DNA of 64,000 nucleotides from Callorhinus ursinus (GCF_003265705.1 NW_020313005.1:18842350-18906349); one strand, 5' to 3'; positions 11,131 to 23,761 are shown, counted from the stretch's first letter. The notes: generated by a model from the letters alone, not told the origin. Numbers and translations: made by a program.

Positions 11131-13548
11131 TTAAGTGTTAGCTGATGGTTTTGGCCTCATCTTTTTGCCTTCCCATTTCAAATAAAATGCTTCTTCAGGG
11201 AGGAATCAACACTAACTTGCTGAATGAAAGGAGGAGGAATGAATGGAGGTAGCAGAGAACACAGAAAGAAACGCAAAACGGCCGGGGAAGGGAAAGTGAC
11301 TGGTTTTCCCACAGTCTCCTGATGGATGTCCCCAACCTTGGGGTGGCTAATATAGTCGGAACCTAAGTTCACTAAACTACCAAGGAGTTTCTTTTTCTCT
11401 CCATTTCGGTGTCACTTCCTGCTTCATGACCATAAAGCATTACCTTTCATGCAGGAGATGAAACAGTCTTACCTCGTCTGACATTCACTTGACTAGCTCT
11501 CACTGGTGTGCTCGTGCACCAGCTTGGCAGGGGGTGGGACCCCTTTGATTATGGCGTTTGCCGATATCTGTGCCATAACTACCCCCACTATGACTGATTT
11601 CAAGCTACCTCAGATTTAACAACCAGCTGGCAAATTTCTGAATATTTCACAATCGGCGCTTACACATAGCTGTGCCCGCTCCCCAATTCCATCCTTCTCG
11701 TTTCCCTAAGAGGATTTAGAATCACTGCTAAGTCCATTAAGCCACATTGGGTATGGATTCTTAAATTCAGCTCCCCAAACTCTACCACCACTATGTCCCA
11801 TGATCTCTGTACCTTGGGACCTTGTCATGTAGGGGCAAGGAGTAAGAAATCAGGGCAAAAGGAAACAAGAAAGAGAACCTGGGAGCTGAGGTTTCTAAGT
11901 TTTATTCCAAACCACCATAAACAGTTTGAACTGAGGAAAAGCCAAGTCCACCTGGTCTTGGTGGCTTATTTTCTCCATTCATCAGACAATGACAACAGTG
12001 ACCTCAGTCATGGGAAGGCAGGAGCTTCATTAGCTTGTGGCTTTTAAAGGCTCAGGCACAAAAGCCAGTGTAATAGAAGTGCAAAGTCTCATTATTAGGT
12101 AATAATTCTCATCTGGCTGATTCAAATTGCATATCTCTTTGTATCTAAACTTCTTCCAGTTACCTTGCTTCATTTTTTTCCTGGATATTTTTTTAAAGTC
12201 ACTTTGAAGTGTCATAATTCCTATTTGAATAAAACCTCACATAAGATGATTGAGTTTAAACTAGATGAAGAAAGCAGGAGAAACCATGCTCTCCCCACCT
12301 CCAAAAAAAAAAAAAAATTAAAACCTCATCCCTTTACAAGCAGTGAAATCAGTGCCTTATTTGGAAGGTGTTCATTCAAGGAGAGAAACTTTTTTATGTG
12401 GAAATGATCATTGTACACTTGCCAGATAGTTAATTACATTAGGTTGTTCTGCCCACGATTGTAAATCAACTTCATGCAGCAGGGATTTGTGGTCAAGATA
12501 ATAGCAAAAGATAATGCAGTAAAACAACTGTGAAAAGAAAATGGTGCAAAGCATAAATGTTGAAAATTGCTGTTTGTTTTTATATATATGTATTTAGGAG
12601 GGTGGCAACATGCTCTTTGCTGTTATCACAAGCATTAAAATTTAATAGACCATCCGTGAGTTATTTACTGCTCAGAAACACCTGCTCCATGAGATAAAGT
12701 AGCAGCTATCTTTCTAGTTTTAAAATTGACATTCAGCCAGTTATATTTCTGGTCTCTCTCATCACTTAGATGGCTGTTGACTTTTCGTAAATGTCAAAGG
12801 AGATTTTCAACTTAATTTTATTCCTCATGCTAGTTTCTTCCTTGGGCTCTCCAGAGGCTCTGCTTGTCTGTGGCCTCTAAGTCAGCTCCAAGGAAGGGTT
12901 GCTAAAAGGAAATCTCTCATTTGAGAAAAGCAGGTGCATTTACAACTGTCTTCTGCACACATTGTGAAGAAAAAGGAATTTACCATACCTCATCCATAAT
13001 TACTCCTGCCTGGTCTTTCTGCTGTGTTCACGAGAACGAATGCTATAGTAAGCAAGTATGGTATATACACATATCTAGAGAATCACAGGTTATAACTATG
13101 TTCTGGGTCCCTGTGCAAATGGCTTCCCTTTCCTTTCAGGGCCTGTCTGGTTTCTCGTAACATCTCTGTTCTCTGCATGTTTTCTCCGTTCTCTATCAGC
13201 TGGCCCACGTGCTCCATATTCCACAGTCCCAATTCTGGAAGCTCAAGTCTGATTAGCTTAGCACTCTCCACTCCTAGACCAAGTTCTTTACCCCAGAGCA
13301 TTTCATAGAACAACAACCAAACTAACCACTCGAGGGTGGGTGCTCACGTCTAGTCAGTCAATTGTCACTTCTGTGCAAAAAATACTCATCAAAACTGCCT
13401 CTGGCAATGGCCACAGGTTGGCTGCATCACCCCAAAGGAGATGCCAGGTGTTTCATACACACCAACTGACCAGTGCTGTATATGACAGGCTAGGTTTTAA
13501 GGCAGCAAGTGCTAACCACAGTGAGGAGTCCTGGGAAGTATCAAGTTC
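11131..13548. other. Repeat-poor DNA, no gene recognised
   Basis: Roughly 11480-11640 may be an ancient repeat, which I cannot name. 12420-12860 is AT-rich and free of recognisable transposons, and could be a conserved noncoding stretch. The open frames (up to 84 codons) have no recognisable domain. Confidence 0.35.
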
Positions 13549-13567
13549 AAAAAGAAATTGAGCTGGG

Positions 13568-14228
13568 CTGTGGAAAGAGCCAAGATGTCCATCAACAGAT
13601 GAATGGATAAAGAAGATGTGGTATATATACACAATGGAATATTATGCAGCCATCAAAAGGAATGAGATCTTGCCATTTGCAACAACGTGGATGGAACTGG
13701 AGGGTGTTATGCTGAGTGAAATAAGTCAATCAGAGAAAGACATGTATCATGTGAGCTCACTGATATGAGGAATTCTTAATCTCAGGAAACAAACTGAGGG
13801 TTGCTGGAGTGGGGATGGGGTGGGAGGGATGGGGTGGCTGGGTGATAGACATTGGGGAGGGTATGTGCTATGGTGAGCGCTGTGAATTATGCAAGACTGT
13901 TGAATCACAGATCTGTACCTCTGAAACAAATAATGCAACATATGTTAAGAAAAAAAAAAGAAGAAGAAGATAGCAGGAGGAGAAGAATTAAGGAGAGTAA
14001 ATCGGAGGAGGAGACAAGCCATGAGAGATGATAGACTCTGAAAACAAACTGAGGGTTCTAGAGGGGAGGCGGTGGGGGGATTGGTTAGCCTGGTGATGGG
14101 TATTAAAGAGGGCATATTCTGCGTGGAGCACTGGGTGTTATGCACAAACAATGAATCATGGAACACTACATCAAAAACTAATGATGTAATGTATGGTGAT
14201 TAACATAACAATAAAAAATTTAAAGAAA
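13568..14228 (+). mobile_element. 5'-truncated L1, about 660 bp, plus strand
   Basis: The insert starts inside the end of L1 ORF2 ('gtccatcaacagatgaatgg', 'caatggaatattatgcagcc') and runs through the 3' UTR ('gtgaattatgcaagactg', 'ggaacactacatcaaaaac') to an A-rich tail. A perfect 19-bp TSD (AAAAAGAAATTGAGCTGGG) flanks it at 13549-13567 and 14229-14247. The long clean TSD shows a fairly recent L1-mediated insertion by target-primed reverse transcription. It matches the 3' end of the two long L1 copies in the window. Confidence 0.95.
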
Positions 14229-14264
14229 AAAAAGAAATTGAGCTGGGAATTGTGAACAATAGAA

Positions 14265-14475
14265 CATGGCTGCTGGACTTAGTTCAAATCCTGGCTCTAC
14301 CATCAATCTCCATATGACCTTGGGCAAGTGATTTAACCTCTCTGTGCCTAATACCCTCGTATGTATAATGGGATTTCTAACGTTACCTACCTCGTAAAGT
14401 AGTCATAAGGATTAAATGAGGAGACATGTACGAAATGCTGAGCCCAGCGTCTGCCCATGCTAAGTGCTTAGTCTC
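14265..14475 (+). repeat. MIR SINE, plus strand
   Basis: 'caaatcctggctctaccatc', 'gaccttgggcaagtgattta', 'cctctctgtgcctaatac' and 'taaggattaaatgaggag' follow the MIR consensus in order. Confidence 0.85.
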
Positions 14476-14599
14476 TTGTTGTGTTCAGCTATTTATTTGA
14501 TGTTTGTCTAGGGGTATGTGTCTGTGTTTATCTCAGGTACACAGAATTGGAATTAATGATAATCCTTGGTCCATGACACACTTCCCTCATTTGGCTCTG

Positions 14600-14950
14600 C
14601 AGTGCTGTCTTTTATTTTATGCACTCATTTATAATATAATCAACATCCAATAACCCATCAACCTGTAAACTTCTCCCAACTCGGCTCCTTCTCTCTCACA
14701 AAGAGATAACCACCATCCTAATGATGTGTAAATCATTGCTCAGCATTCTTTGTATTATTCTTATAAAAATGCATATGCTTAACAACATAGTTTTAATTTT
14801 TTTTAAACTCTATAAAAAAGGGTATCATATGACATATATGGGACTTACTTTTTGTCCCTTAAAATTGTGTTAGATAGACAGGTTTGTGTTGTCATGTAGT
14901 TCTTATTTCTTCATTTTCACTTCTGTGTAATATCCTGTTCTGAGACAAAT
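14600..14950 (-). mobile_element. Ancient L1 3' region (L1ME/HAL1-like), minus strand
   Basis: 'agagataaccaccatcctaa', 'tattcttataaaaatgcata' and 'ttcacttctgtgtaatatcc' resemble the reverse complement of ancient L1M/HAL1 3' sequence. Strongly decayed; the limits are approximate. Confidence 0.5.
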
Positions 14951-16026
14951 TATTTAAAGGCTCAGTAAATATTAGCTATTATTTCCACCTGTTACTCAAT
15001 GCTAGCCATCTTTCCTTGCCCTTTTCCCAGTTACTGAGCATCCTCTGCTAACTCCTAATTTCAACCTTGGACACTGTCAATGTTCGGTCTAGAACTGCAC
15101 TTCTGACCAGCAGTAGACCAAGGTCGAGGGCGCCCACCTATTTCCTTCCTCCCTTTCTCAGGACTCTGCACCCCTAAAACATACTCCTGCTGTTTAGTCC
15201 ATTCTATCCTCTATGGAGAGAAGAGGGCTAGATAAGTAACTGGTAGGATCAGTGAATTGATTGTTGCCTTTTAATTTTTTCACTGAGAACAGGAAGAGCT
15301 TTTATTGACAAGGCTGTTATGCAAATGTGAATCTATCACAGTGCATTATTGGCATTCTTATTATCTGGCATTTCTGCAATCCTGCCCTGTTTCAGATCCC
15401 TCCCCTGCCACCTTCCTTTATCCTTTCACTCATGGTTCTAGTAGAAAAACTGCAGACTACAATACTGCATGGAGCTATAGGTAGGTAGGAAACAGTTGGA
15501 AGATGCTTCCCATGTGTTCTCTGAATACAGAAATGGCAAATAAAGCAAGAGCTCTGGGTCCCAGCTGCATTTTCTTTCTAGTGACTGCTGTGGGCCCAGT
15601 AGAAAACTCATGAAGTGACCCTTATTAGTTTGGCCAAGCTCCCTCCCAGGCAATTACTGTAGCAAAGCTCAGACACTGAATTCTGATTGATTCTGGAAGA
15701 TTAAGCAAGAAAACAAAGGCACCATAATATTGTAGGCAGAAAGGTAACCTGGCTTTAAACTCATGCACTGATTCAGAAGAAAGAGGCAGGCTGCCAACAT
15801 TTCATGCCAGGTTTTCTAAGTTACATCACATTTCTTAATGCTGATTTTGACCTCCCCTCCACCAAATATATATCCACGCTTCTGATTAAAGACTAGATGC
15901 AGGTGGTTTAGTTCCACATTTCTTCCTCCCACCAAATTGATCACATTTTTCTCCCCTGTTCTTTGAGTACAAGAGGTAGGGCAGAAGGAGGGAAGACAGG
16001 GGAATAGTATAATTGAACATGTATTG
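14951..16026. other. Repeat-poor DNA, no gene recognised
   Basis: 15240-15400 is AT-rich and contains an exact octamer ATGCAAAT at 15319-15326. Nothing else is recognised. Confidence 0.35.
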
Positions 16027-16039
16027 AAGAATTTCTCTG

Positions 16040-16239
16040 GGGGAGCCTGGGTGGCTCAGTCATTAAGCTTCTGCCTTCGGCTCAGGTCATGATCCCAGGG
16101 TCCTGGGATTGAGCCCCACGTTGGGCTCCCTGCTCAGCAGGAAGCCTGCTTCTCCCTCTCCCACACCCCCTGCTTGTGTTCCCTCTCTCGCTGCGTCTCT
16201 CTCTGTCAAATAAATAAATAAAATCTTTAAAAAAAAGAA
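16040..16239 (+). mobile_element. Carnivore tRNA-derived SINE (SINEC/CAN type), plus strand
   Basis: The element reads 'gggagcctgggtggctcag' (tRNA head with box A), 'ctcaggtcatgatcccagg' (box B region), 'ctccctgctcagcagg', a pyrimidine-rich stretch and an 'aaataaataaataaaatctt' tail. A perfect 13-bp TSD (AAGAATTTCTCTG) lies at 16027-16039 and 16240-16252. Such SINEs are transcribed by RNA polymerase III and moved by L1 proteins. Confidence 0.95.
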
Positions 16240-16443
16240 AAGAATTTCTCTGTAAACTGTAACATAGCTTGTTACTGGTGTAGGGGCCACATTTGGAAGT
16301 TTCGTTCCCTAATTCCACTAATGGTTTCAATGTTTATATGTTTGATTTTCTGTAAACACTAGCAAAGAAACTCAAAATTGGCATCCCCCTATGATGAGTG
16401 CTGAGCTGGAATCTGAATGAACGGCAATGTTTATCATGGTGGG

Positions 16444-16458
16444 AGAAGTAATTTTTCT
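16444..16458. repeat. Left target-site copy shared by a SINE and an L1
   Basis: AGAAGTAATTTTTCT here matches AGAAGTCATTTTTCT at 23763-23777, the far side of the minus-strand SINE. The L1 duplication (GTAATTTTTCTTTTTT at 16448-16463 and 23525-23540) overlaps it. The two pairs record a SINE insertion followed by an L1 insertion at the same spot. Confidence 0.8.
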
Positions 16459-16969
16459 TTTTTTTTAATTTTTTAATTGTTATGTTAATCACCATACATT
16501 ACATCATTAGTTTTTGATGTAGTGTTCCATGATTCATTGTTTGTGCATAACACCCAGTGCTCCATGAAGAACGTGCCCTCTTTAATACCTATCACCAGGC
16601 TAACCAATCCCCCCACCCCTCCCCTCTAGAACCCTCAGTTTGTTTCTTAGAGACCATCGTCTCTCATGGTTCGTCTCCCCCTCTGACTTACTCCCCTTCA
16701 TTCTTCCCCTCCTGCTATCTTCTTCTTCTTTTTTTTCTTAACATATGTTGCATTATCTGTTTCAGAGGTACAGATCTGTGATTCAACAGTCTTGCACAAT
16801 TCACAGTGTTCACCATAGCAGTTATCCTCCCCAATGTCTATCACCCAGCCACCGAATCCCTCCCACCCCCGACCACTCCAGCAACCCTCAGTTTGTTTCC
16901 TGAGATTAAGAATTCCTCATATCAGTGAGCTCACATGATACATGTCTTTCTCTGATTGACTTATTTCAC

Positions 16970-19900
16970 TCAGCATAACACCCTCCAGTTCCATCCACGT
17001 CGTTGCAAATGGCAAGATCTCATTCCTTTTGATGGCTGCATAATATTCCATCGTGTATATATATACCACCTCTTCTTTATCCATTCATCTGTCGATGGAC
17101 ATCTTGGCTCTTTCCACAGTTTGGCTATTGTGGACATTGCTGCTATAAACATTGGGGTGCACGTACCCCTTCGGATCCCTACATTTGTATCTTTGGGGTA
17201 AATACCCAGTAGTGCAATTGCTGGATCGTATGGTAGCTCTATTTTCAACAGTTTGAGGAAACTCCATACTGTTTTCCAGAGTGGTTGCACCAGCTTGCAT
17301 TCCCACCAACAGTGTAGGAGGGTTCCCCTTTCTCCCCATCCCCGCCAACATCTGTCGTTTCCTGACTTGTTAATTTTAGCCATTCTGACTGGTGTGAGGT
17401 GGTATCTCCTTGAGGTTTTGATTTGGAATTCCCTGATGCCGAGCGATGTTGAACACTTTTTCATGTGTCTGTTGGCCATTTGGATGTCTTCTTTGGAAAA
17501 ATGTCTGTTCATGTCTTCTGCCCATTTCTTGATTGGATTATTTGTTCTTTGGGTGTTGAGTTTGATAAGTTCTTTATAGATTTTGGATACTAGCCCTTTA
17601 TCTGATACGTCATTTGCAAATATCTTCTCCCATTCTGTCAGTTGTCTTTTGGTTTTGTGGACTGTTTCTTTTGCTGTGCAAAAGCTTTTTATCTTGATGA
17701 AATCCCAATAGTTCATTTTCGCCCTTGCTTCCCTTGCCTTTGGCAATGTTTCTAGGAAGAAGTTGGTGTGGATGAGGTCGAAGAGGTTGCTTCCTATGTT
17801 CTCCTTTAGGATGTTGATGGACTCCTGTCTCACATTTAGGTCTTTCAACCATTTGGAGTCTATTTTTGTGTGTGGTGTAAGGAAATGGTCCAGTTTCATT
17901 CTTCTGCATGTGGCTGTCCAATTCTCCCAACACCATTTGTTGAAGAGACTGTCTTTTTTCCATTGGACATTCTTTCCTGCTTTGTCGAAGATTAGTGGAC
18001 CATAGAGTTGAGGGTCCATTTCTGGGCTCTCGATTCTGTTCCATTGATCTATGTGTCTGTTTTTGTGCCAGTACCATACTGTCTTGATGATGACAGCTTT
18101 GTAATAGAGCTGGAAGTCCGGAATTCTGATGCCGCCAGCTTTGCTTTTCTTTTTCAAGATTCCTCTGGCTACTTGGGGTCTTTTCTGGCTCCATACAAAT
18201 TTTAGGATTCTTTGTTCCATTTCTTTGAAAAAGGTGGATGGTATTTTGATGGGGATTGCATTGAATGTGTAGATTGCTTTGGTCGCATTGACATCTTCAC
18301 AATGTTTGTTCTTCCAATCCATGAGCGTGGAACGTTTTTCCATTTCTTTGTGTCTTCTGCAATTTCTTTCATGAGTATTTTATAGTTTTCTGAGTACAGA
18401 TCCTTTGCCTCTTTGGTTAAATTTATTCCTAGGTATCTTATGGTTTTGGGTGCAATTGTAAATGGGATCGACTCCTTGATTTGTCTCTCTTCTGTCTTGT
18501 TGTTGGTGTATAGGAATGCCACTGATTTCTGTGCATTGATTTTATATCCTGCCAATTTACTGAATTCCTGTATGAGCTCTAGCAGTTTTGGGGTGGAGTC
18601 TTTTGGGTTTTCCACATACAGTATCATATCATCTGCAAAGAGTGAGAGTTTGACTTCCTCTTTGCCGATTTGGATGCCTTTGATTTCTTTTTGTTGTCTG
18701 ATTGCTGTGGCTAGGACTTCTAATACTATGTTGAATAGCAGTGGTGATAGTGGACATTCCTGCTGTGTTCTTGACCTTAGAGGAAAAGCTCTCAGCTTTT
18801 CCCCATTGATAATGATATTTGCTGTAGGTTTTTCATAGATGGCTTTTATGATATTGAGGTATGTACCCTCTATCCCTATACTCTGAAGAATTTTCATCAA
18901 GAAAGGATACTGTACTTTGTCAAATGCTTTTTCTGCATCTATTGAGAGGATCATATGATTCTTGTTCTTTCTTTTGTTAATGTATTCTATCACGTTGATT
19001 GATTTGCAGATGTTGAACCAACCTTGCAGCCCAGGGATAAATCCCACTTGGTCATGGTGAATAATCCTTTTAATGGACTGTTGGATCCTATTGGCTAGTA
19101 TTTTGGTGAGAATTTTTGCATCCATGTTCATCAGAGATATTGATCTGTAATTCTCCTTTTTGATGGGGTCTTTGTCTGGTTTTGGGATCAAGGTAATGGT
19201 GGCCTCATAAAATGAGTTTGGAAGTTTTCCTTCCATTTCTATTTTTTGGAACAGTTTCAGGAGAATAGGTATTAATTCTTCTTTAAATGTCTGATAGAAT
19301 TCCCCTGGGAAGCCATCTGGTTTTGGGCTTTTGTTTGTTGGGAGATTTTTAATGACTGCTTCAATTTCCTTAGTGGTTATAGGTCTGTTCAGGTTTTCTA
19401 TTTCTCCCTGGTTCAACTTTGGTAGTTGATACATCTCTAGGAATGCACCCATTTCTTCCGGGTTATCTAATTTGCTGGCATAGAGTTGCTCATAATATGT
19501 TCTTATATGTGTTTGTATTTCTTTGGTGTTGGTTGTGATCTCTCCTCTTTCATTCATGATTTTGTTGATTTGGGTCCTTTCTCTTTTCTTTTGGATCAGT
19601 CTGGCCAGGGGTTTATCAATCTTGTTAATTCTTTCAAAGAACCAGCTCCTAGTTTCGTGGATCTGTTCTACTGTTCTTTTGGTTTCTATTCCATTGATTT
19701 CTGCTCTGATCTTTATTATTTCTCTTCTCCTGCTGGCTTAGGATTTATTTGCTGTTCTATCTCCAGCTCCTTTAGGTGTAGGGTTAGGTTGTGTATTTGA
19801 GACCTTTCTTGTTTCTTGAGAAAGGCTTGTATTGTTATATACTTTCCTCTCAGGCCTGCCTTTGCTGTATCCCAAAGATTTTGAACAGTTGTGTTTTCAT

Positions 19901-20730
19901 TTTCATTGGTTTCCATGAATTTTTAAATTCTTCTTTAATTTCCTGGTTGACCCATTCATTCTTTAGTAGGATGCTCTTTAGCCTCCATGTATTTGAGTTC
20001 TTTCTGACTTTCCTCTTGTGATTGAGTTCTAGTTTCAAAGCACTGTGGTCTGAAAATATGCAGGGAATAATCTCAATCTTTTGGTACTGGTTGAGACCTG
20101 ATTTGTGAGCTAGGATGTGATCTATTCTGGAGAATGTTCCATGGGCACTAGAGAAGAATGTGTATTCCGTTGCTTTGGGATGGAATGTTCTGAATATGTC
20201 TGTGAAGTCCATTTGGTCTACTGTGTCATTCAAGTCTTTATTTCCTTGTTGATTTTTTGCTTAGATTATCTCTCCATTTCAGTCAGGGGGGTCTTAAAGT
20301 CCCCCACTATTACTGTATTGTTGTCGATGTGTTTCTTTGCTTTTGTTATTAATTGCCTTATATAACTGGCTGCTCCCATGTTAGAGGCATAGATATTTAC
20401 AATTGTTAGATCTTCTTGTTGGATAGACCCTTTAAGCAGGATATAGTGTCCTTCTTCATCTTTTATTACAGTCTTTGTTTTAAAATCTAATTTGTCTGAT
20501 ATAAGGATTGTCACCCCAGGTTTCCTTTGGTGTCCATTAGCATGGTAAATGGTTTTCCACCCCCTCACTTTCAATCTGGGGGTGTCTTTGGGTCTAAAAT
20601 GAGTCTCTTGCAGACAGCATATTGATGGGCCTTGTTTTTTAATCCAATTTGATAGCTTGTGCTTTTTGATTGGGGCATTGAGCCCATTTACATTCAGGGT
20701 AACTATTGAAAGGTATGAATTTAGTGCCAT
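16970..20730 (-). pseudogene. ORF2: L1 ORF2 (endonuclease and reverse transcriptase), broken
   Basis: ORF2 protein nicks target DNA and reverse-transcribes the element RNA. The start (MALNSYLSIVTLNVNGLNA) at 20730 opens an AP-type endonuclease domain with a QETH motif. A stop at about 20264 interrupts it; relative to the other L1 copy one base (C to A) makes TAA. Further shifts lie near 19920 and 19720. The longest piece, 18202-19557, is the reverse transcriptase domain and keeps the catalytic FADD motif ([10 protein letters not shown]) and the PLSPLLFN motif. A shift near 18290 leads into 16970-18343, which holds the cysteine-rich C-terminal region ([12 protein letters not shown]). The protein is therefore in at least four pieces. 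Confidence 0.92.
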
Positions 20731-20812
20731 TGTATTGCCTGTAAGGTGACTGTTAACTGTATATTGTCTGTGATCCTTTCTGGTCTATGCTGCTTTTAGG
20801 CTCTCTCTTTGC

Positions 20813-21702
20813 TTAGAGGACCCCTTTCAATATTTCTTGGAGGGCTGGTTTCGTGTTTGCAAATTCCTTTAGTTTTTGTTTGTCCTGGAAGCTTTTTATC
20901 TCTCCTTCTATTTTCAATGACAGCCTAGCTGGATATAGTACTCTTGGCTGCATATTTTTCTCATTTAGGGCTCTGAAGATCTCATGCCAGTCCTTTCTGG
21001 CCTGCCAAGTCTCTGTGGATAGGTCTGTTGCCAATCTAATATTTCTACCATTGTAGTTTACATATCTCTTCTCCCAAGCTGCTTTCAGGATTTTCTCTTT
21101 GTCTCTGAGACTCGTAAATTTTACTATTAGATGTCGGGGTGTTGACCTATTATTATTGATTTTGAGAGGGGTTCTCTGTGCCTCCTGGATTTTGATGCCT
21201 GTTTCCTTCCTCACATTAGGGAAGTTCTCTGCTATTATTTGCTCCAATATACCTTCTGCCCCTCTCTTTCTTCTTCTTCTGGGATCACAATTATTTTAAT
21301 GTTGTTTTGTCTTATCATATCGCTTATCTCTCGAATTCTGCCCTCGTGATCCTGTAGTTGTTTCTCTCTCTTTTTCTCCGCCTCTACTTTCCATCATTCA
21401 GTCTTCTATATCGCTGATTCTCTCTCTGCCTCATTTATCCTAGCAGTTAGTGCCCCTATTTTTGATTGCACCTCATTAATAGCCTTTTTGATTTCAACCC
21501 GGTTAGATTTTAGTTCTTTTATTTCTCCAGAAAGGGTTTCTCTAATAACTTCCACGCTTTTCTCAAGCCCAGCTAGTATCTTTAAAGTCATGATTCTGAA
21601 CTCTAGGTCCAACATCGAACTAATGTCCATATTGAGTAGGTCCCTGGCTGATGGTACTACCTCTTGTTTTTTTTGCTGAGGTGATTTTTTTCGTCTTGTC
21701 AT
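20813..21702 (-). pseudogene. ORF1: L1 ORF1 (RNA-binding protein), frame broken
   Basis: ORF1 protein forms trimers that coat L1 RNA and act as a nucleic-acid chaperone. The start MTRRKKSPQQKKQEV at 21702 leads into a coiled coil at about residues 45-95. The first frame ends after 98 codons at 21406. Compared with the plus-strand copy at 38500, one base is missing at about 21425, and a TGA lies just downstream. The frame resumes at 21247 and carries the RRM and C-terminal regions (RNIRLATDL, ARKDWHEIFRALNEKN) to 20813. Combined length fits the usual L1 ORF1 of about 300 residues. Confidence 0.9.
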
Positions 21703-23524
21703 TTTGTCCAGAGGAGAATAGATGAATGAGAGAACAAAATGCTAACAGGTAAACAATGTCCCCAGGAAATATACTCTAAACAAATCAGAAAAGACCTGAA
21801 ACCTGGGGAAAAGAAAGGGAAAGAAAGAAAAAAGAAAGAGAAAAAAAACAAAAAGAAAAAGATAAAAACAAAAACAGAACAATACAAAAAAAACAGAATA
21901 TGATCAAATATGATCGTGCTAGTGCATAGATCAGAGCCACACACTAGATTCTGGGCTTATTTTGGTCTGTTAGAAAAAAGTGCCTCCTAAAATTTTAAAG
22001 GAAGAAAGACTTATATATGTACAAAATAAGGGTTAATACAATGAAGGGATGGAAGATGACTGTAAAGATGAAAATTATAAAAGATTTTATAAAAGGACTT
22101 GATAAGATTAGAAGTTGTTTGAAAAAAGAAAGAAGAAGATTTAAAAAAAAGAGAGAGAAAAAAAGGGAGAGAATGTGATCAGGCAGGAGACTAGAACAAA
22201 GCCATACACTAGAGATTTAGGGTATATTTTGATCTGTTAGAAGAAACCGTATCTCAAAATTTTAAAGAGAGAATAACTTATATATATATGCCAAAAATAA
22301 GGGTAACTACTATGAAGGGATAAAATATGACTCTAAAAATGAAAAATAAAAAATGTTTTTTTTTAAAAAGGGATTGATAAGATGTTGGTTGAGAAAGGGA
22401 AAAAGAAAAATTAAAAAAAAAACAGTTAAAAAATTAACTTTGAAAAACTAATGAATCATGGTAAAAAAAAGCCATGAATTCTATGTGCAGTATTCCCCTA
22501 GCGCTGGAGTTCTCCCGTTCTCCTTGATGCGTAAACTTGGTCTTGGCCTGCTGGCTGTTCGTGCTGATCTTCTGGGGGAGGGGCCTGTTGCCCTGGTTCC
22601 CAAATGTCTTTGCCAGAGGCGGAATTGCCCCGCCCTTGTCGGTCCGGGCTAAGCAAGCTGCTTGGGTTTGCTCTCAGGAGCTTTTGTTCCCTGCAAGCTC
22701 TCGGTACAGCTTTGGAGGACCAGGGTGAAAATGGTGGCCTCCCAATCTCCACCCGGAGGAGGTGAGAACTCGGGTCCCTGCTCCTCAGTGCGCCCCCAGA
22801 GAAAAGCAGTCAGTCCTGTGTCCCCGGTCTCTGGCCGCACCCCGTGCTCACCCGGCCTGTGACCTGAGCATTTCTATCTCTGGCACCTGACCCCGTGTGG
22901 AGTCTCCAAACCCAGCAGATCCCTGCGGTGCGCTCCCACACCACTCCTCCCAGGGGAGGAAGGGGATTCTCCCCGGATCTGCCACTTGTTGGGTCCCTGC
23001 TGGAGGAGCAGTGGCCCGACTGTCACCGGTCACAGTTTATGGCCACCCTGAGGTGAGAGCCCGCGCCTCGGCTCCGTCTCTGCAGCCGGCTTCCCCGCTC
23101 CAATACCTGTGATCTCTGCTGCACTCAGGCACCCCCGGTTTTTCTGTGACCCCGAGGGTCCTGAGACCACACTGTCCCGCGAGGGTTCCACCCCCCGCTT
23201 AGCCACTGGAGCGATGTCCCTCAGCGGAGCCGACTTCTAAAAGTTCCGATTTTGTGCTCCGCGGCTCTATCACTTCCCAGAAGCGGCCAACGGAGGCCCC
23301 CTCCCCCGCTGTCTATCCTCCCGAATATCGCCTCGGATTCACTTCTCCGCACGTCCTACCTTCCAGAAAGTGGTCGCTTCTCTGTTCAGAGTTGTTGCTA
23401 CTCTCTTCTTCGATCTCCTGTTGAGTTCATAGGTGTTCAGTATGGTTTGATCCCTATTCAGCTGAATTCCTGAGACCAGATGAAATCCAGGTCTCCTACT
23501 CCTCTGCCATCTTGCTCCTGGGCC
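21703..23524 (-). promoter_or_regulatory. L1 5' UTR with internal promoter
   Basis: About 1.8 kb, made of an A-rich part next to ORF1 (21703-22450 as seen on plus) and a GC-rich part (22480-23520) with many CpG dinucleotides. The element start carries a YY1-like AAGATGGCAG at 23504-23513 (minus strand), one base off the GGCGG of the other copies. L1 5' UTRs act as RNA polymerase II promoters that start at their own first base; activity here is inferred. Confidence 0.75.
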
Positions 23525-23540
23525 GTAATTTTTCTTTTTT

Positions 23541-23761
23541 AAAAAAGATTTATTTATTTATTTTAGAGAGAGAGAGAGAGAGAGAGAGAGTGCATGCTAG
23601 TGGGGGGAGGGGGAGTGGGAGTGGGAGAGAGAATCTCCAGCAGACTCCATGCTGAGTGCAGAGCCCAACGCAGGGCTCAATCTCATGACCCTGAGATCAT
23701 GACCTGGGCCATAATTAAAAGTGAGATGCTTAACCAACCAACTGAGCCATCTAGACACCCT
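23541..23761 (-). mobile_element. Carnivore tRNA-derived SINE, minus strand
   Basis: This is the reverse complement of the SINEC type: tail 'aaaaaagatttatttattta', a (GA)n run at 23566-23590, 'ctcatgaccctgagatcatg' (box B region) and the head 'aaccaactgagccatctaga'. Its right TSD is AGAAGTCATTTTTCT (23763-23777), and the left partner lies 7 kb away at 16444-16458 because the full-length L1 landed in between. The long GA run shows microsatellite growth from the SINE pyrimidine tract. Confidence 0.9.

Larger units (their letters stand above)
16464..23524 (-). mobile_element. L1: Full-length L1, about 7.1 kb, minus strand
   Basis: Reading right to left, it has a GC-rich 5' UTR (23524 to 21703), ORF1 (21702 to 20813), a short spacer, ORF2 (20730 to about 16970) and a 3' UTR ending in an A-rich tail at 16464. 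A perfect 16-bp TSD (GTAATTTTTCTTTTTT) flanks it at 16448-16463 and 23525-23540. The overall plan matches an autonomous mammalian L1. Both ORFs carry frame breaks, so this copy should not encode a complete machinery. The intact TSD and full length argue for an insertion recent on the mammalian scale. Confidence 0.95.

Noticed and set aside
17253..20365. Plus-strand frames opposite L1 ORF2 (up to 141 codons)
   Set aside because: Antisense shadows of the minus-strand ORF2.
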